Source of the DNA: Bacteroidia bacterium
Lineage (GTDB): Bacteria > Bacteroidota > Bacteroidia > Chitinophagales > Chitinophagaceae
Reading direction: 5' to 3'
Length of the DNA: 64,000 nt
Assembly (NCBI GenBank): GCA_030427635.1
Contig: JAUIBA010000010.1
Coordinates: forward strand, 1 to 64,000
Each line of letters starts with the position of its first letter. Positions within the stretch are counted from its first letter, which is position 1. Positions 54,128-61,971 of the stretch are shown here, one piece after another. Position numbers and translations under genes: made by a program. The notes under the pieces were generated by a model. That model was not told the origin of the DNA. It saw only the letters and a list, made by a program, of their open reading frames with translations, and did no database searches.

Positions 54128-54478
54128 ATGTTCCATTTGTTTAAAAGAAGGAAAAAGAGCGTGGATTTACTGGCACTGTGGCATATTCCCATTGACGAAA
54201 CATACCGGCGTATTAATAACCCTGATTCTGTACAATACGTCAACCCTGATGAGAGTTGTATTTTATACTTTTCACCAATCGCTATAACCGGCAGTATGTC
54301 ATTGTCTGGTGATATTTTTTCACAGATGGCGGTATCCATAATACACACCGCGGACGGATGGGAACTAAAAGGCGCAAAGCGTATAGATAAGGAAGTCCTC
54401 GTTTGTGTTTTTTCATATGCTGATGAGCAGGATGGAACCCGGATGAAAAAGTTGTTTGAAAGTGTCAGGGGAAAATAG
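54128..54478 (+). CDS. Unknown 116-aa protein
   Basis: The ATG at 54128 gives MFHLFKRRKKSVDLLALWHIP..., more plausible than the frame's earlier ATG at 54029, which would add 33 unlikely residues. Sequence is beta-rich with no signal peptide (SCILYFSPIAITGSMSLSGD). No family recognised. It stands alone between the pseudouridine synthase and pirin genes. Confidence 0.55.
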   Translation: MFHLFKRRKKSVDLLALWHIPIDETYRRINNPDSVQYVNPDESCILYFSPIAITGSMSLSGDIFSQMAVSIIHTADGWELKGAKRIDKEVLVCVFSYADEQDGTRMKKLFESVRGK

Positions 54479-54646
54479 ATATTGTTTGCTACTCTACTGT
54501 TGAGATTAGCTACACATAGTGGCTATATTATAGGGAAGGAGAACATAGAGATACGATGTACAGCATTTATGTCAGTGTTTTCACCAGCAAGGACGGAAAT
54601 TGGAATATAAAAATCAGATTGACAACTAACTATTCAAACAGTATTT

Positions 54647-55666
54647 ATGAATGCTATAATAGTAAAAACAGAACCATTAGGAGCGCCATGGAAAGCGCAG
54701 GACCCCTTTATGTTTTGTGCCTATCACAGGGATGAGTATCCCGAAGGGAATGAACAATCCGGGCTCAATCCCGATCAGCTGAAAGGCAGAGATTTAGGTC
54801 ATGATTTTGTGCCTCTGAATGGGTTCCGGATGTACCACGGCAGTATGGTGCCGGGTTTCCCTTATCATCCGCATAGTGGATTTGAAACGGTTACGATTGC
54901 TGTAGAGGGGGTTATTGACCATACAGATTCTTTGGGTGGTGCCGGACGTTTTAAAGCAGGAGATGTACAATGGCTGACTTCAGGCCGCGGAATCCAGCAC
55001 TCGGAAATGTTTCCCTTGTTGAACAGGGACACAGGCAACCCTTTTGAACTTTTTCAGATTTGGCTCAATTTGCCAGCCAAAAGCAAAAAGGTAGACCCTT
55101 TTTATAAAATGCTTTGGCGTGAAGATATACCTCTGCTTCAGGCTGAGGATGAAAATGGGAAGATAACGCAGGTGAATGTGATTGCCGGAACTTTAAACGG
55201 AAAAAAGGCGCTGAATCCTCCACCAGACTCCTGGGCTGCTGACCCCAATAATGGCGTTGCCATTTTTACTATAAAAATGGAAGCGGGCGCCACCTGGACT
55301 TTACCTGCATCAGATGCCGCTGGTACGCACAGAAATTTATATTTCTATAGAGGTAGTAACATAACAATTGACGGACAAAACATTGATGGAAACAGCCGTG
55401 TCGTTTTGGACCCTATGCAGGATGCTACCATTAAAAATGGCGATAAAGACGCTTTCTTAATTATGTTGCAGGGAAAGCCTATAGGGGAGCCAGTGGTGCA
55501 ATATGGTCCATTTGTTGCCAATACACAGCAGGAGATACGGGATACAATGGCTTTATATCAGAAGACCCAATTCGGCGGCTGGCCCTGGCCTATGAAGGAG
55601 CAGATTTTCGACAGGAGCAAAGGAAGATTTGCCCGTTATAGCAATGGAATAGAAGAAGAGAAATAG
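54647..55666 (+). CDS. Pirin family protein
   Basis: A 339-aa bicupin. The N-terminal cupin has the pirin metal site HPHSGFET (H residues about 72 and 74) with H117 and E119 in SGRGIQHSEMF; the C-terminal pirin_C region (about 180-290) is present. Pirins are iron-binding proteins; some act as quercetinases, others have regulatory roles, and this cannot be told apart here. It is a single gene with its own spacer on each side. Confidence 0.9.
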   Translation: MNAIIVKTEPLGAPWKAQDPFMFCAYHRDEYPEGNEQSGLNPDQLKGRDLGHDFVPLNGFRMYHGSMVPGFPYHPHSGFETVTIAVEGVIDHTDSLGGAGRFKAGDVQWLTSGRGIQHSEMFPLLNRDTGNPFELFQIWLNLPAKSKKVDPFYKMLWREDIPLLQAEDENGKITQVNVIAGTLNGKKALNPPPDSWAADPNNGVAIFTIKMEAGATWTLPASDAAGTHRNLYFYRGSNITIDGQNIDGNSRVVLDPMQDATIKNGDKDAFLIMLQGKPIGEPVVQYGPFVANTQQEIRDTMALYQKTQFGGWPWPMKEQIFDRSKGRFARYSNGIEEEK

Positions 55667-55727
55667 ACACGATGCAGTTTCGGTTTCTTTTTATTTCACA
55701 GAAGAAATTACCAGCTCATTAAATGCT

Positions 55728-55765
55728 TTCCGCCGTTGTTGTGTACTTCACCATCAACGGCAGGA
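55728..55765. repeat. GC-rich intergenic dyad, copy 1
   Basis: TTCCGCCGTTGTTG...CTTCACCATCAACGG: matches, in reverse orientation, the dyad at 56830-56868, and is itself an imperfect inverted repeat. Related half copies occur at 56284-56299 and 58213-58234. Confidence 0.5.
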
Positions 55766-55850
55766 TATGTTTAGTATATCGCTGCCTTATTTCTGTTTTT
55801 TCGACGTCTGGTGAAGATGAATAATGATAGCTATTGGCTATTTTTGAGAG

Positions 55851-56264
55851 ATGTCGATTATGCCTGACTATACTGATTTAGGACTCTCAGAACCTATGGG
55901 GGCAGTGTTAAGAGCAAATGTTGAAGCGCAACTGAGAAACGATTTGCACAATTATGGTTTCATGGGTTCTTCTGTGAAATTTGATTGGTCAGGCAGTTGC
56001 ATTGAGGGACATGATGCAACCCATTTAGGCGGTTATCTGGAAAATTATTCCGGAATATTATTGTTCGACATTAATGACAACTATTTAGCAGAGGGTTGGA
56101 TGGACTTTATACTTGAGCCAGACTTTTTTCTTGTGTATTGGGACCATCTGGAGGTTGCCAATCCGGGTTCTGCAACCGGAAAATTGAAATTCGGAATCCC
56201 CTCTCATATATGGCAAAAGATACCGGACCCATTCCTGCATACATATGATAGGTATAGACTTTAG
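55851..56264 (+). CDS. Unknown 137-aa protein
   Basis: The ATG at 55851 starts MSIMPDYTDLGLSEPMG; a second ATG 9 bp later is also possible. Sequence is acidic and aromatic-rich (WMDFILEPDFFLVYWDHLEV) with no signal peptide. No family recognised. It is one of a run of small orphan genes, each followed by a related GC-rich repeat. Confidence 0.55.
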   Translation: MSIMPDYTDLGLSEPMGAVLRANVEAQLRNDLHNYGFMGSSVKFDWSGSCIEGHDATHLGGYLENYSGILLFDINDNYLAEGWMDFILEPDFFLVYWDHLEVANPGSATGKLKFGIPSHIWQKIPDPFLHTYDRYRL

Positions 56265-56283
56265 TTTTTCGGTTTTTTGTCAG

Positions 56284-56299
56284 CGAACCCAACGGCGGT
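56284..56299. repeat. GC-rich repeat, half copy 2
   Basis: CGAACCCAACGGCGGT corresponds to the right half of the dyad at 56830-56868. No partner arm is seen. Confidence 0.35.
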
Positions 56300-56364
56300 A
56301 TCAGAATAATTGGGGAAAAGGGTAAATAGTTTGTTTTTTTGTGCAAACGCACACAACGTACCTT

Positions 56365-56817
56365 ATGAAATACCTATGCCTTCTATTTATTTTATTTGCC
56401 ATTAACGCTAATGCGCAACCCTTATTCAAAGAGAAATATAAGGACTGCACTTTGGAGAAGCCCTGTTATTATTGCGGAGACGCAATAGCCAGCTATAAAA
56501 AAGGCCTCAGTGAGCGTTTGCAGCGTAGTATCAATAACGGACAGCATAAGTGGGTGGGCACCAACGGCAATATGTATTTTGAGATAGAAGTTGACAGCAC
56601 AGGACATTCCTGCGTGAGGAGTATCAAAGATGAGATACCTATGTGGGATGTGAAAAATGTGTTGACAACGTCCATCAATAATTTGTATGACTGGCAACCT
56701 GCAATATTAGATGGGCATCCAATCAATTCAACATTGATTCTCAGGATTCATTTTTTAGGTTACCGGGCAAGCTTTACTTTCTTACCACCTGACGACCCTT
56801 CTATCCTCAGGCATTAA
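56365..56817 (+). CDS. Secreted protein with TonB-C-like tail
   Basis: The ATG at 56365 begins a clear signal peptide (MKYLCLLFILFAINANAQ), so it is preferred over 56341. The 150-aa product has a CYYC motif just after a probable signal cleavage. Residues about 70-140 (GNMYFEIEVDSTG, WQPAILDGHPINSTLILRIHF) resemble a TonB C-terminal domain, seen in many Bacteroidota periplasmic proteins. Substrate or partner unknown. Confidence 0.55.
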   Translation: MKYLCLLFILFAINANAQPLFKEKYKDCTLEKPCYYCGDAIASYKKGLSERLQRSINNGQHKWVGTNGNMYFEIEVDSTGHSCVRSIKDEIPMWDVKNVLTTSINNLYDWQPAILDGHPINSTLILRIHFLGYRASFTFLPPDDPSILRH

Positions 56818-56829
56818 TAGCGCATCTGG

Positions 56830-56868
56830 TTCCGCTGTTGTTGGTGAAGAACACCAACAACGGCGGAA
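56830..56868. repeat. GC-rich intergenic dyad, copy 3
   Basis: TTCCGCTGTTGTTGGTG-AAGAA-CACCAACAACGGCGGAA: 17-bp arms with one mismatch. It could act as a terminator stem after the gene at 56365, but no T-run follows. Confidence 0.6.
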
Positions 56869-56928
56869 GTGTCAAGCTCAATTTCTTAGCTTTAATTTTT
56901 CTCAACTTAAATGCGTTAAACAACAACG

Positions 56929-58161
56929 ATGAATAACCCAAGAGGCGTACTATATCCCGCTTTGCATAAGTTTTATAGTGCGCTAAGCAGTTTGGAAAAG
57001 TTTGAAAAGGGAACAAATTTTTTCGATAATATATCCTACTTAGATAGTTTTTTCTCGGAATACAGGAACATTACATTCGTACTTCAGAAGTCATTGGCGC
57101 ATACAGAATTTAATGCTACTTACGAAGAGTTTCGTGATCGCTACTTGGTTAACGATGTGGGTAAATGGTTTATAGGTAAACGAAACGAAGTACTTAAGCA
57201 GCAGCCTTTTGATTTGGAAAAAAGGATAGAAATTCGCATTTACTCGGGTCAGGACACCATTTCTCTACCAGAAGCAATCTTCACCATTGATAATGATGTT
57301 AAATATTCGACTATTATTGATTCACTTCGGAAAACACTTATAGGTGTCGGCCAAGTGGAGGTAATGTTTTCGGCAGAATTTTCATTTTATGAACGCGGAC
57401 GGAAAGAAGACTTATATGATAATTTCATTTCTGGGATTGGCCAAATGAAACTTTTCATGATGGCCATGAAAACAGCTTTAAATGAAGAATGCAAACTATC
57501 TGATGAACTGGAAAAGAAAATAGAGAGCCTAAACTTTTACCGGGTTCCTAAAGACATGCTGTTCATAGATGATTATGTTTTTTATTGCAAGAAAAACAAC
57601 TTTGAAAAAGCCTTAAGGATTGAATTATCAGTTGGACCAAAGCAAACAAGAATTCCGATTGAAAATTTCAACAAAGCGTATCCTGATGGTGATCTGTTTG
57701 AAAAATTCGAATTGATGCATTTGGTAATCTTTCAGATGCAAAAAACGCTGTTACCGACTTGCTTAGTTTTATTCAGCGATGACACCTTTCAACTGCAGAC
57801 CTTTGGGGGGTCTTTAAAAACTACGATCTACAGAAAGTTACACGAGATTGCTGATCGGATTGAAACTGATGGTATTGTTGCAGTCTTTTTTGTTACCGAG
57901 ATGTATGTTTATGACGCTAATGATATTGCCATGTTCGATAGTCGGGAAAGACTCAAACATGCCCGAAATGAAATTTTATCATTTTTCATGGTGGACAAGG
58001 ATTTGACTATGAAGTCGCGAAGTTTCGATCTCAAAAAAATAAATGATTTTGAGTATATAGCTTCCGTAATGTTTGGAAAGGCAAGCAAACCCAAACAGCT
58101 CGAATTTATGAATCCTGTAGTACAAAAATTCAATAGAATACGGCTTAAATCAAACGGGTAG
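56929..58161 (+). CDS. Unknown 410-aa protein
   Basis: No signal peptide or membrane segment. Residues about 1-95 are helical (FFDNISYLDSFFSEYRNITFVLQKSLAH). Two later regions look similar in layout (about 95-150 and 200-250), each with a RI-type beta strand, and the last third includes TDGIVAVFFVTEMYVYD. It is noticeably A/T-richer than its neighbours, which suggests transfer. No family or catalytic motif is recognised. Confidence 0.6.
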   Translation: MNNPRGVLYPALHKFYSALSSLEKFEKGTNFFDNISYLDSFFSEYRNITFVLQKSLAHTEFNATYEEFRDRYLVNDVGKWFIGKRNEVLKQQPFDLEKRIEIRIYSGQDTISLPEAIFTIDNDVKYSTIIDSLRKTLIGVGQVEVMFSAEFSFYERGRKEDLYDNFISGIGQMKLFMMAMKTALNEECKLSDELEKKIESLNFYRVPKDMLFIDDYVFYCKKNNFEKALRIELSVGPKQTRIPIENFNKAYPDGDLFEKFELMHLVIFQMQKTLLPTCLVLFSDDTFQLQTFGGSLKTTIYRKLHEIADRIETDGIVAVFFVTEMYVYDANDIAMFDSRERLKHARNEILSFFMVDKDLTMKSRSFDLKKINDFEYIASVMFGKASKPKQLEFMNPVVQKFNRIRLKSNG

Positions 58162-58212
58162 CCTCGACAATCTTATTTCGCTTACATTCAGTTATGGGAA
58201 CTTCATCACTTA

Positions 58213-58234
58213 CAATTCAACAACGGCGGAATTG
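58213..58234. repeat. GC-rich repeat, copy 4
   Basis: CAATTC-AACAACGGCG-GAATTG. The AACAACGGCGGAA string matches the right arm of copy 3. It lies between two convergent genes. Confidence 0.45.
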
Positions 58235-58251
58235 TTTGCCTATTGCATCTA

Positions 58252-59239
58252 TCACTTTTTGAATTCTTGAATTTTATTCAGTGTTAACGTTTCAGGGTTT
58301 AATAAAGCTAATTCGGGACGAGGCGTGAACAGTGGAGAGTTTGAAGTGTACGGTACCCGTCCGGAGGGGACAACCTGACTTGCAGTTTGCAAATGTGTGT
58401 CTTGATCGTCAAAGAATATGTGAGCTCTGAATGCTTTTAGTATTTTATCTTTTGAAAGACCGCCCAGAAAAAAAAGCTTCATCAACGTATACGTCCCATT
58501 GTCTTAGCGTTTCTATAACCCGTAAATGTGATGGGCTGTTACGAGCTGTAACAATAGCAATTCGTAGAGGTGATAATTCAACGCCAGTTGTCATTTTGTT
58601 TTGAATTATGCTGAGCATTTTGAGCAGCTTCGCATATGGACCGTCTTTAAGCGGTACAATCTCATTTATTTTTTCATTTTCATGAAATGCTTTCAAGCCC
58701 TCTTTTTTATAGATTTGCTCAGACTCATCAGAAAAAATAACAGCATCAGCATCAAATGCAATTCTTACCGTTGTTTGGTCTGATTCGTAGCTGATAGGTG
58801 GGTCATAAATAATAGCTGCTGCTGCACTCCCTGAATCTATTACTTTTTGGACATCAGACTCGTCTTTTGATAGAAACAGATCTACATCAAATGCTTCAAT
58901 ATATGGGTGAAGTGGCTCACCTCCGGTAAAAGCTGACCTGGTAATGTCGAGCTGATACTTTTCAATTGAATGGAGTAACCTTAATCCTGTTTCTGGACTA
59001 TTTCTTGACATCACTATTACTTCGACTAGTCGAGAGCTTGATAGCTCATTTAGTTTTAGCAACGCTTGGATTAAGTAAAAGGCTGTTCCTGGGTTTAGTA
59101 TGTCATTTTCTCTTTCTTTTTGATATTGACGAAATGCTTTGATGCCCTGATTTTTAAATATCTCATCCTCGGTAGTTAAGTCAAATAGTGCGCGAGAAGA
59201 AATTCCTACAACTAATGTTTCAGATAGTGATAATGGCAT
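58252..59239 (-). pseudogene. 5'-nucleotidase (NT5C1-like), frameshifted
   Basis: Two overlapping frames together give a full-length cytosolic 5'-nucleotidase-type protein. The first (59239 to 58445) ends DVYVDEAFFSGRSFKR; the second continues in the family's expected FFLGGLSKDKILKAFRAHIFFDDQDTH. The break falls in a run of eight A (58468-58475; T on the coding strand): with seven, the frame reads EAFFLGGLSKD through. It could be a true inactivating mutation, a slippage site or a sequencing error. The intact enzyme would remove the 5'-phosphate of nucleoside monophosphates. Confidence 0.75.
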
Positions 59240-59425
59240 GCTTGAAGTTTTATATAAAAATAATCAAATTGTCCAATGGTCTTCATTTATAATCGATGAC
59301 CACAACGCACGGCTTTTTCACCCCATAAACAGAAGCAACCCCAGCTAGCATCACATCAGCACTACTTTACAATGTTCGGATTTACATCTCATACACCACA
59401 ATCTATAGCATCCATTAATACTGAA

Positions 59426-59452
59426 AACAGGCGGCTCATTGAGCCGCCTGTT
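59426..59452. terminator. Intrinsic terminator
   Basis: AACAGGCGGCTC-ATT-GAGCCGCCTGTT, a perfect 12-bp stem just after the dipeptidyl peptidase gene, with TTTT on the minus strand. Confidence 0.85.
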
Positions 59453-59478
59453 CTGTTTCATTTATTAGCAAAATTACC

Positions 59479-61572
59479 TTAGTTCATTACCGGGAGGAAG
59501 GCATAGTTTTTGCCATATTCCATCATCTGGGTAAAGAAGTTATCGGGGTATTCTATGTTTACTTCGGTTATCTCTTCGCCGTTCATCACAGGTACGAGTT
59601 TAGGCTGTATGAAACCTTTGTAGGGTTTTATGCCCAGGCCTTCAAAGCGCTGCAGTATTTCTTTATGCAGGGTAGGGTCTACTTTTACACCAAAGGTCTC
59701 TACCAGGTACTTGCCACCTTTGTAGTCGCCTTCAGATTTTACGCGCTGTATCTCCTTCAGCAGTTCGCCAAAGAGCTGGCGCAGCTTGCCATAGTCGTTT
59801 ACCTGTACATAGGTTTTGCCATCGCGTTTTATCATACTTACCACATTGTCTTTCTTACCCTTCTCATAGGCCCAGTGTGCTACCAGAGCACGGTTGCGCA
59901 TATGTGCTTCTTCCAGCTGCTCGCCCGGCTTCAGGCGGGTAAGCTGTGTCATAAGGCCATTCATCATATAGTTGTCATAGCCGGCCATACCTACTTCCAG
60001 GTTGGGCATTACACCCAGGTCCACCAGTTTCTGGTCGTAGATATAGTACAGGCCTACGAGGTCGGCACGGGCTTCTTCCAGGCAGCTGGCATAGTTTTTC
60101 AGCGTCACATCGGTAGTAGCTACGCCGGGGTTCAGCTTGCCCGATGCATGACCTATACATTCGTGCATATCGGTATGCAGGTCTGATGCCAGAGAACCGT
60201 ACTTTTTCATACGCTGCAGCACAGTATCATTCACTGCAAATTCTGCCGCCATACCACCTTTGGCGCTCACTACATTGTAGGAGTGTATGATGTTGGTAAG
60301 CGATACCGATTTGGAGCCATGCTCGGCACGTATCCACTCAGCATTAGGCAGGTTTATGCCTATAGGCGTGCTGGGGGCAGCATCGCCGCTCTCTACTATT
60401 ACAGTTATCGCCTTGGCAGTGATACCTTTTACTTTTTCCTTCTTATGCTCCGGCATAATGGGCGAGTTGTCTTCAAACCATTGCGCTTCTTTAGCTATAG
60501 CTTCTATACGCTCGGTCTCCTCCATATCCTTGAGCGATACCGTGCTTTCAAAGCTGCCTTTTTTGCCTATGGCATCCATATATACCTCTATGAATCCGTT
60601 CACCGCATCCAGGCGCGAGCCGGTGTTCTGTACCCACGCTATGCTATAGTCGTCAAATGTTTTCAGATCGCCGGTTTTGTAGAACTGTGCCAGCAGCTCC
60701 AGCGCTTTTTTCTGCTCTGCATCTTCGGCCACACCTGCTGCTTTTTCCAGCCAGTATATGATCTTATCTATAGCTGCGCCATACATGCCGCCGCTCTTCC
60801 ATACCTTCTCTACTATCTTGCCATTCTCCTTCACTACCTTGCTGTTAAGACCCCATGATGGTGCATTGGCACTGCTGTCAAATGTGGCATAGAAAGCTTC
60901 TACTTCTTTCTGGGTTACACCCTCGTAAAAGTTGTTGGCAGAGCCTACTATGTTATCCACGTTGGGGCGCAGGTCTACCAGTTTGGGTTTATACTTCATG
61001 TCATATACCGTAGGCTTTATGCGTGCCAGGAATGCATCGGCATTCTCGCCGTTTTCCAGTGGCAGTTTAGCGGCATCGCTGGCCTTAAGTACCTCTGTGA
61101 AGTATTCCCATGTACATTCCGGTATAAACTTCTCATTGCTGTAGTGATGGTAGTTACCGTTGCTGAACCATACACGGCCGCAGTAGGTTTCAAACTGCTT
61201 CCACTCCTCGCTCTGCTTGTCGCCATTATAGGTGCCATACATAGCCTCTATGGTTTTGCGCAGCATTATGCCTTCTTTGCTCTTCTGGTCGTAAATGATG
61301 TCGCGGCCACACAGTGCAGCCTCATACAGGTAGTATGCCAGCTTCTTCTGCTGCAGGGTCAGGTTTTTGAAGCCCGGCACCTGATAGCGCAGCAGTTGCA
61401 GGTCGGCAAAGGACTGAGCCTCTGCTACGAAGTTGTCATCATATCCATCTGCCACGGCAGTGGTTTCTGTCTTTGGCGCCGATGCCGGCTTACTGTTGCC
61501 GCATCCTGTGAGTAATTGCGTACTGATAGCCATAACGGGAATAGCCCATTTAAGGTTCATTCTGTTTTTCAT
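59479..61572 (-). CDS. Dipeptidyl peptidase III (M49), lipoprotein
   Basis: A 697-aa zinc peptidase. The signal peptide ends in lipobox LLTGC (Cys about residue 24), so it should be exported and membrane-anchored. The M49 zinc motif HECIGH (about residue 465-470) and the downstream EEARADLVGLYY (third ligand Glu) are present. The enzyme removes dipeptides from peptide N-termini. Length matches the family. It is transcribed alone, with a strong terminator after it. Confidence 0.92.
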   Translation of the reverse strand: MKNRMNLKWAIPVMAISTQLLTGCGNSKPASAPKTETTAVADGYDDNFVAEAQSFADLQLLRYQVPGFKNLTLQQKKLAYYLYEAALCGRDIIYDQKSKEGIMLRKTIEAMYGTYNGDKQSEEWKQFETYCGRVWFSNGNYHHYSNEKFIPECTWEYFTEVLKASDAAKLPLENGENADAFLARIKPTVYDMKYKPKLVDLRPNVDNIVGSANNFYEGVTQKEVEAFYATFDSSANAPSWGLNSKVVKENGKIVEKVWKSGGMYGAAIDKIIYWLEKAAGVAEDAEQKKALELLAQFYKTGDLKTFDDYSIAWVQNTGSRLDAVNGFIEVYMDAIGKKGSFESTVSLKDMEETERIEAIAKEAQWFEDNSPIMPEHKKEKVKGITAKAITVIVESGDAAPSTPIGINLPNAEWIRAEHGSKSVSLTNIIHSYNVVSAKGGMAAEFAVNDTVLQRMKKYGSLASDLHTDMHECIGHASGKLNPGVATTDVTLKNYASCLEEARADLVGLYYIYDQKLVDLGVMPNLEVGMAGYDNYMMNGLMTQLTRLKPGEQLEEAHMRNRALVAHWAYEKGKKDNVVSMIKRDGKTYVQVNDYGKLRQLFGELLKEIQRVKSEGDYKGGKYLVETFGVKVDPTLHKEILQRFEGLGIKPYKGFIQPKLVPVMNGEEITEVNIEYPDNFFTQMMEYGKNYAFLPVMN

Positions 61573-61723
61573 TAATGTATTGTTATGCAGATAAAAGTAC
61601 GCAAAAGGGTGGAATGTACATTTCTGCGTTTCTTTGTTTCAGGAACCACAGGCTGCTGTTATGGTATCATAATGGCCCCGGTGGCTACTTCTGCGGCACA
61701 AAGGGGATATGCAGGGGGATATT

Positions 61724-61942
61724 TCAGAATATGCCACCGCCCAGCATAAGACGCAGCATACCTACTATGATGGCTGCTATGCTCATGGTTTTACCGCCCG
61801 ATGAGTTGGTAATACTGCTGATGATAACCCCCAGAATGGCAAAAGGAATAAACAACCAGTTGAGCCAGCCCAGTAAAGGAAAGAAGGCTATAAATGCCAG
61901 CAGCAGGGATATAAGACCAAACAGGAAGCCAATGAGTTTCAT
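61724..61942 (-). CDS. Small membrane protein, 72 aa
   Basis: Two hydrophobic hairpins (MKLIGFLFGLISLLLAFIAF, then LNWLFIPFAILGVIISSI) and a Gly-rich C-terminal segment (GGKTMSIAAIIVGMLRLMLGGGIF). Similar short proteins are common in Bacteroidota; function unknown. It lies between two leftward genes. Confidence 0.6.
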   Translation of the reverse strand: MKLIGFLFGLISLLLAFIAFFPLLGWLNWLFIPFAILGVIISSITNSSGGKTMSIAAIIVGMLRLMLGGGIF

Positions 61943-61971
61943 ATCATGTGTTTCGTAGCGTAAAGGTACTG

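Noticed and set aside
55728-58234. Integron attC sites
   Set aside because: The AACGGCGG dyads suggest cassettes, but the RYYYAAC / GTTRRRY core is absent except by chance at copy 2, and no integrase is in the window.
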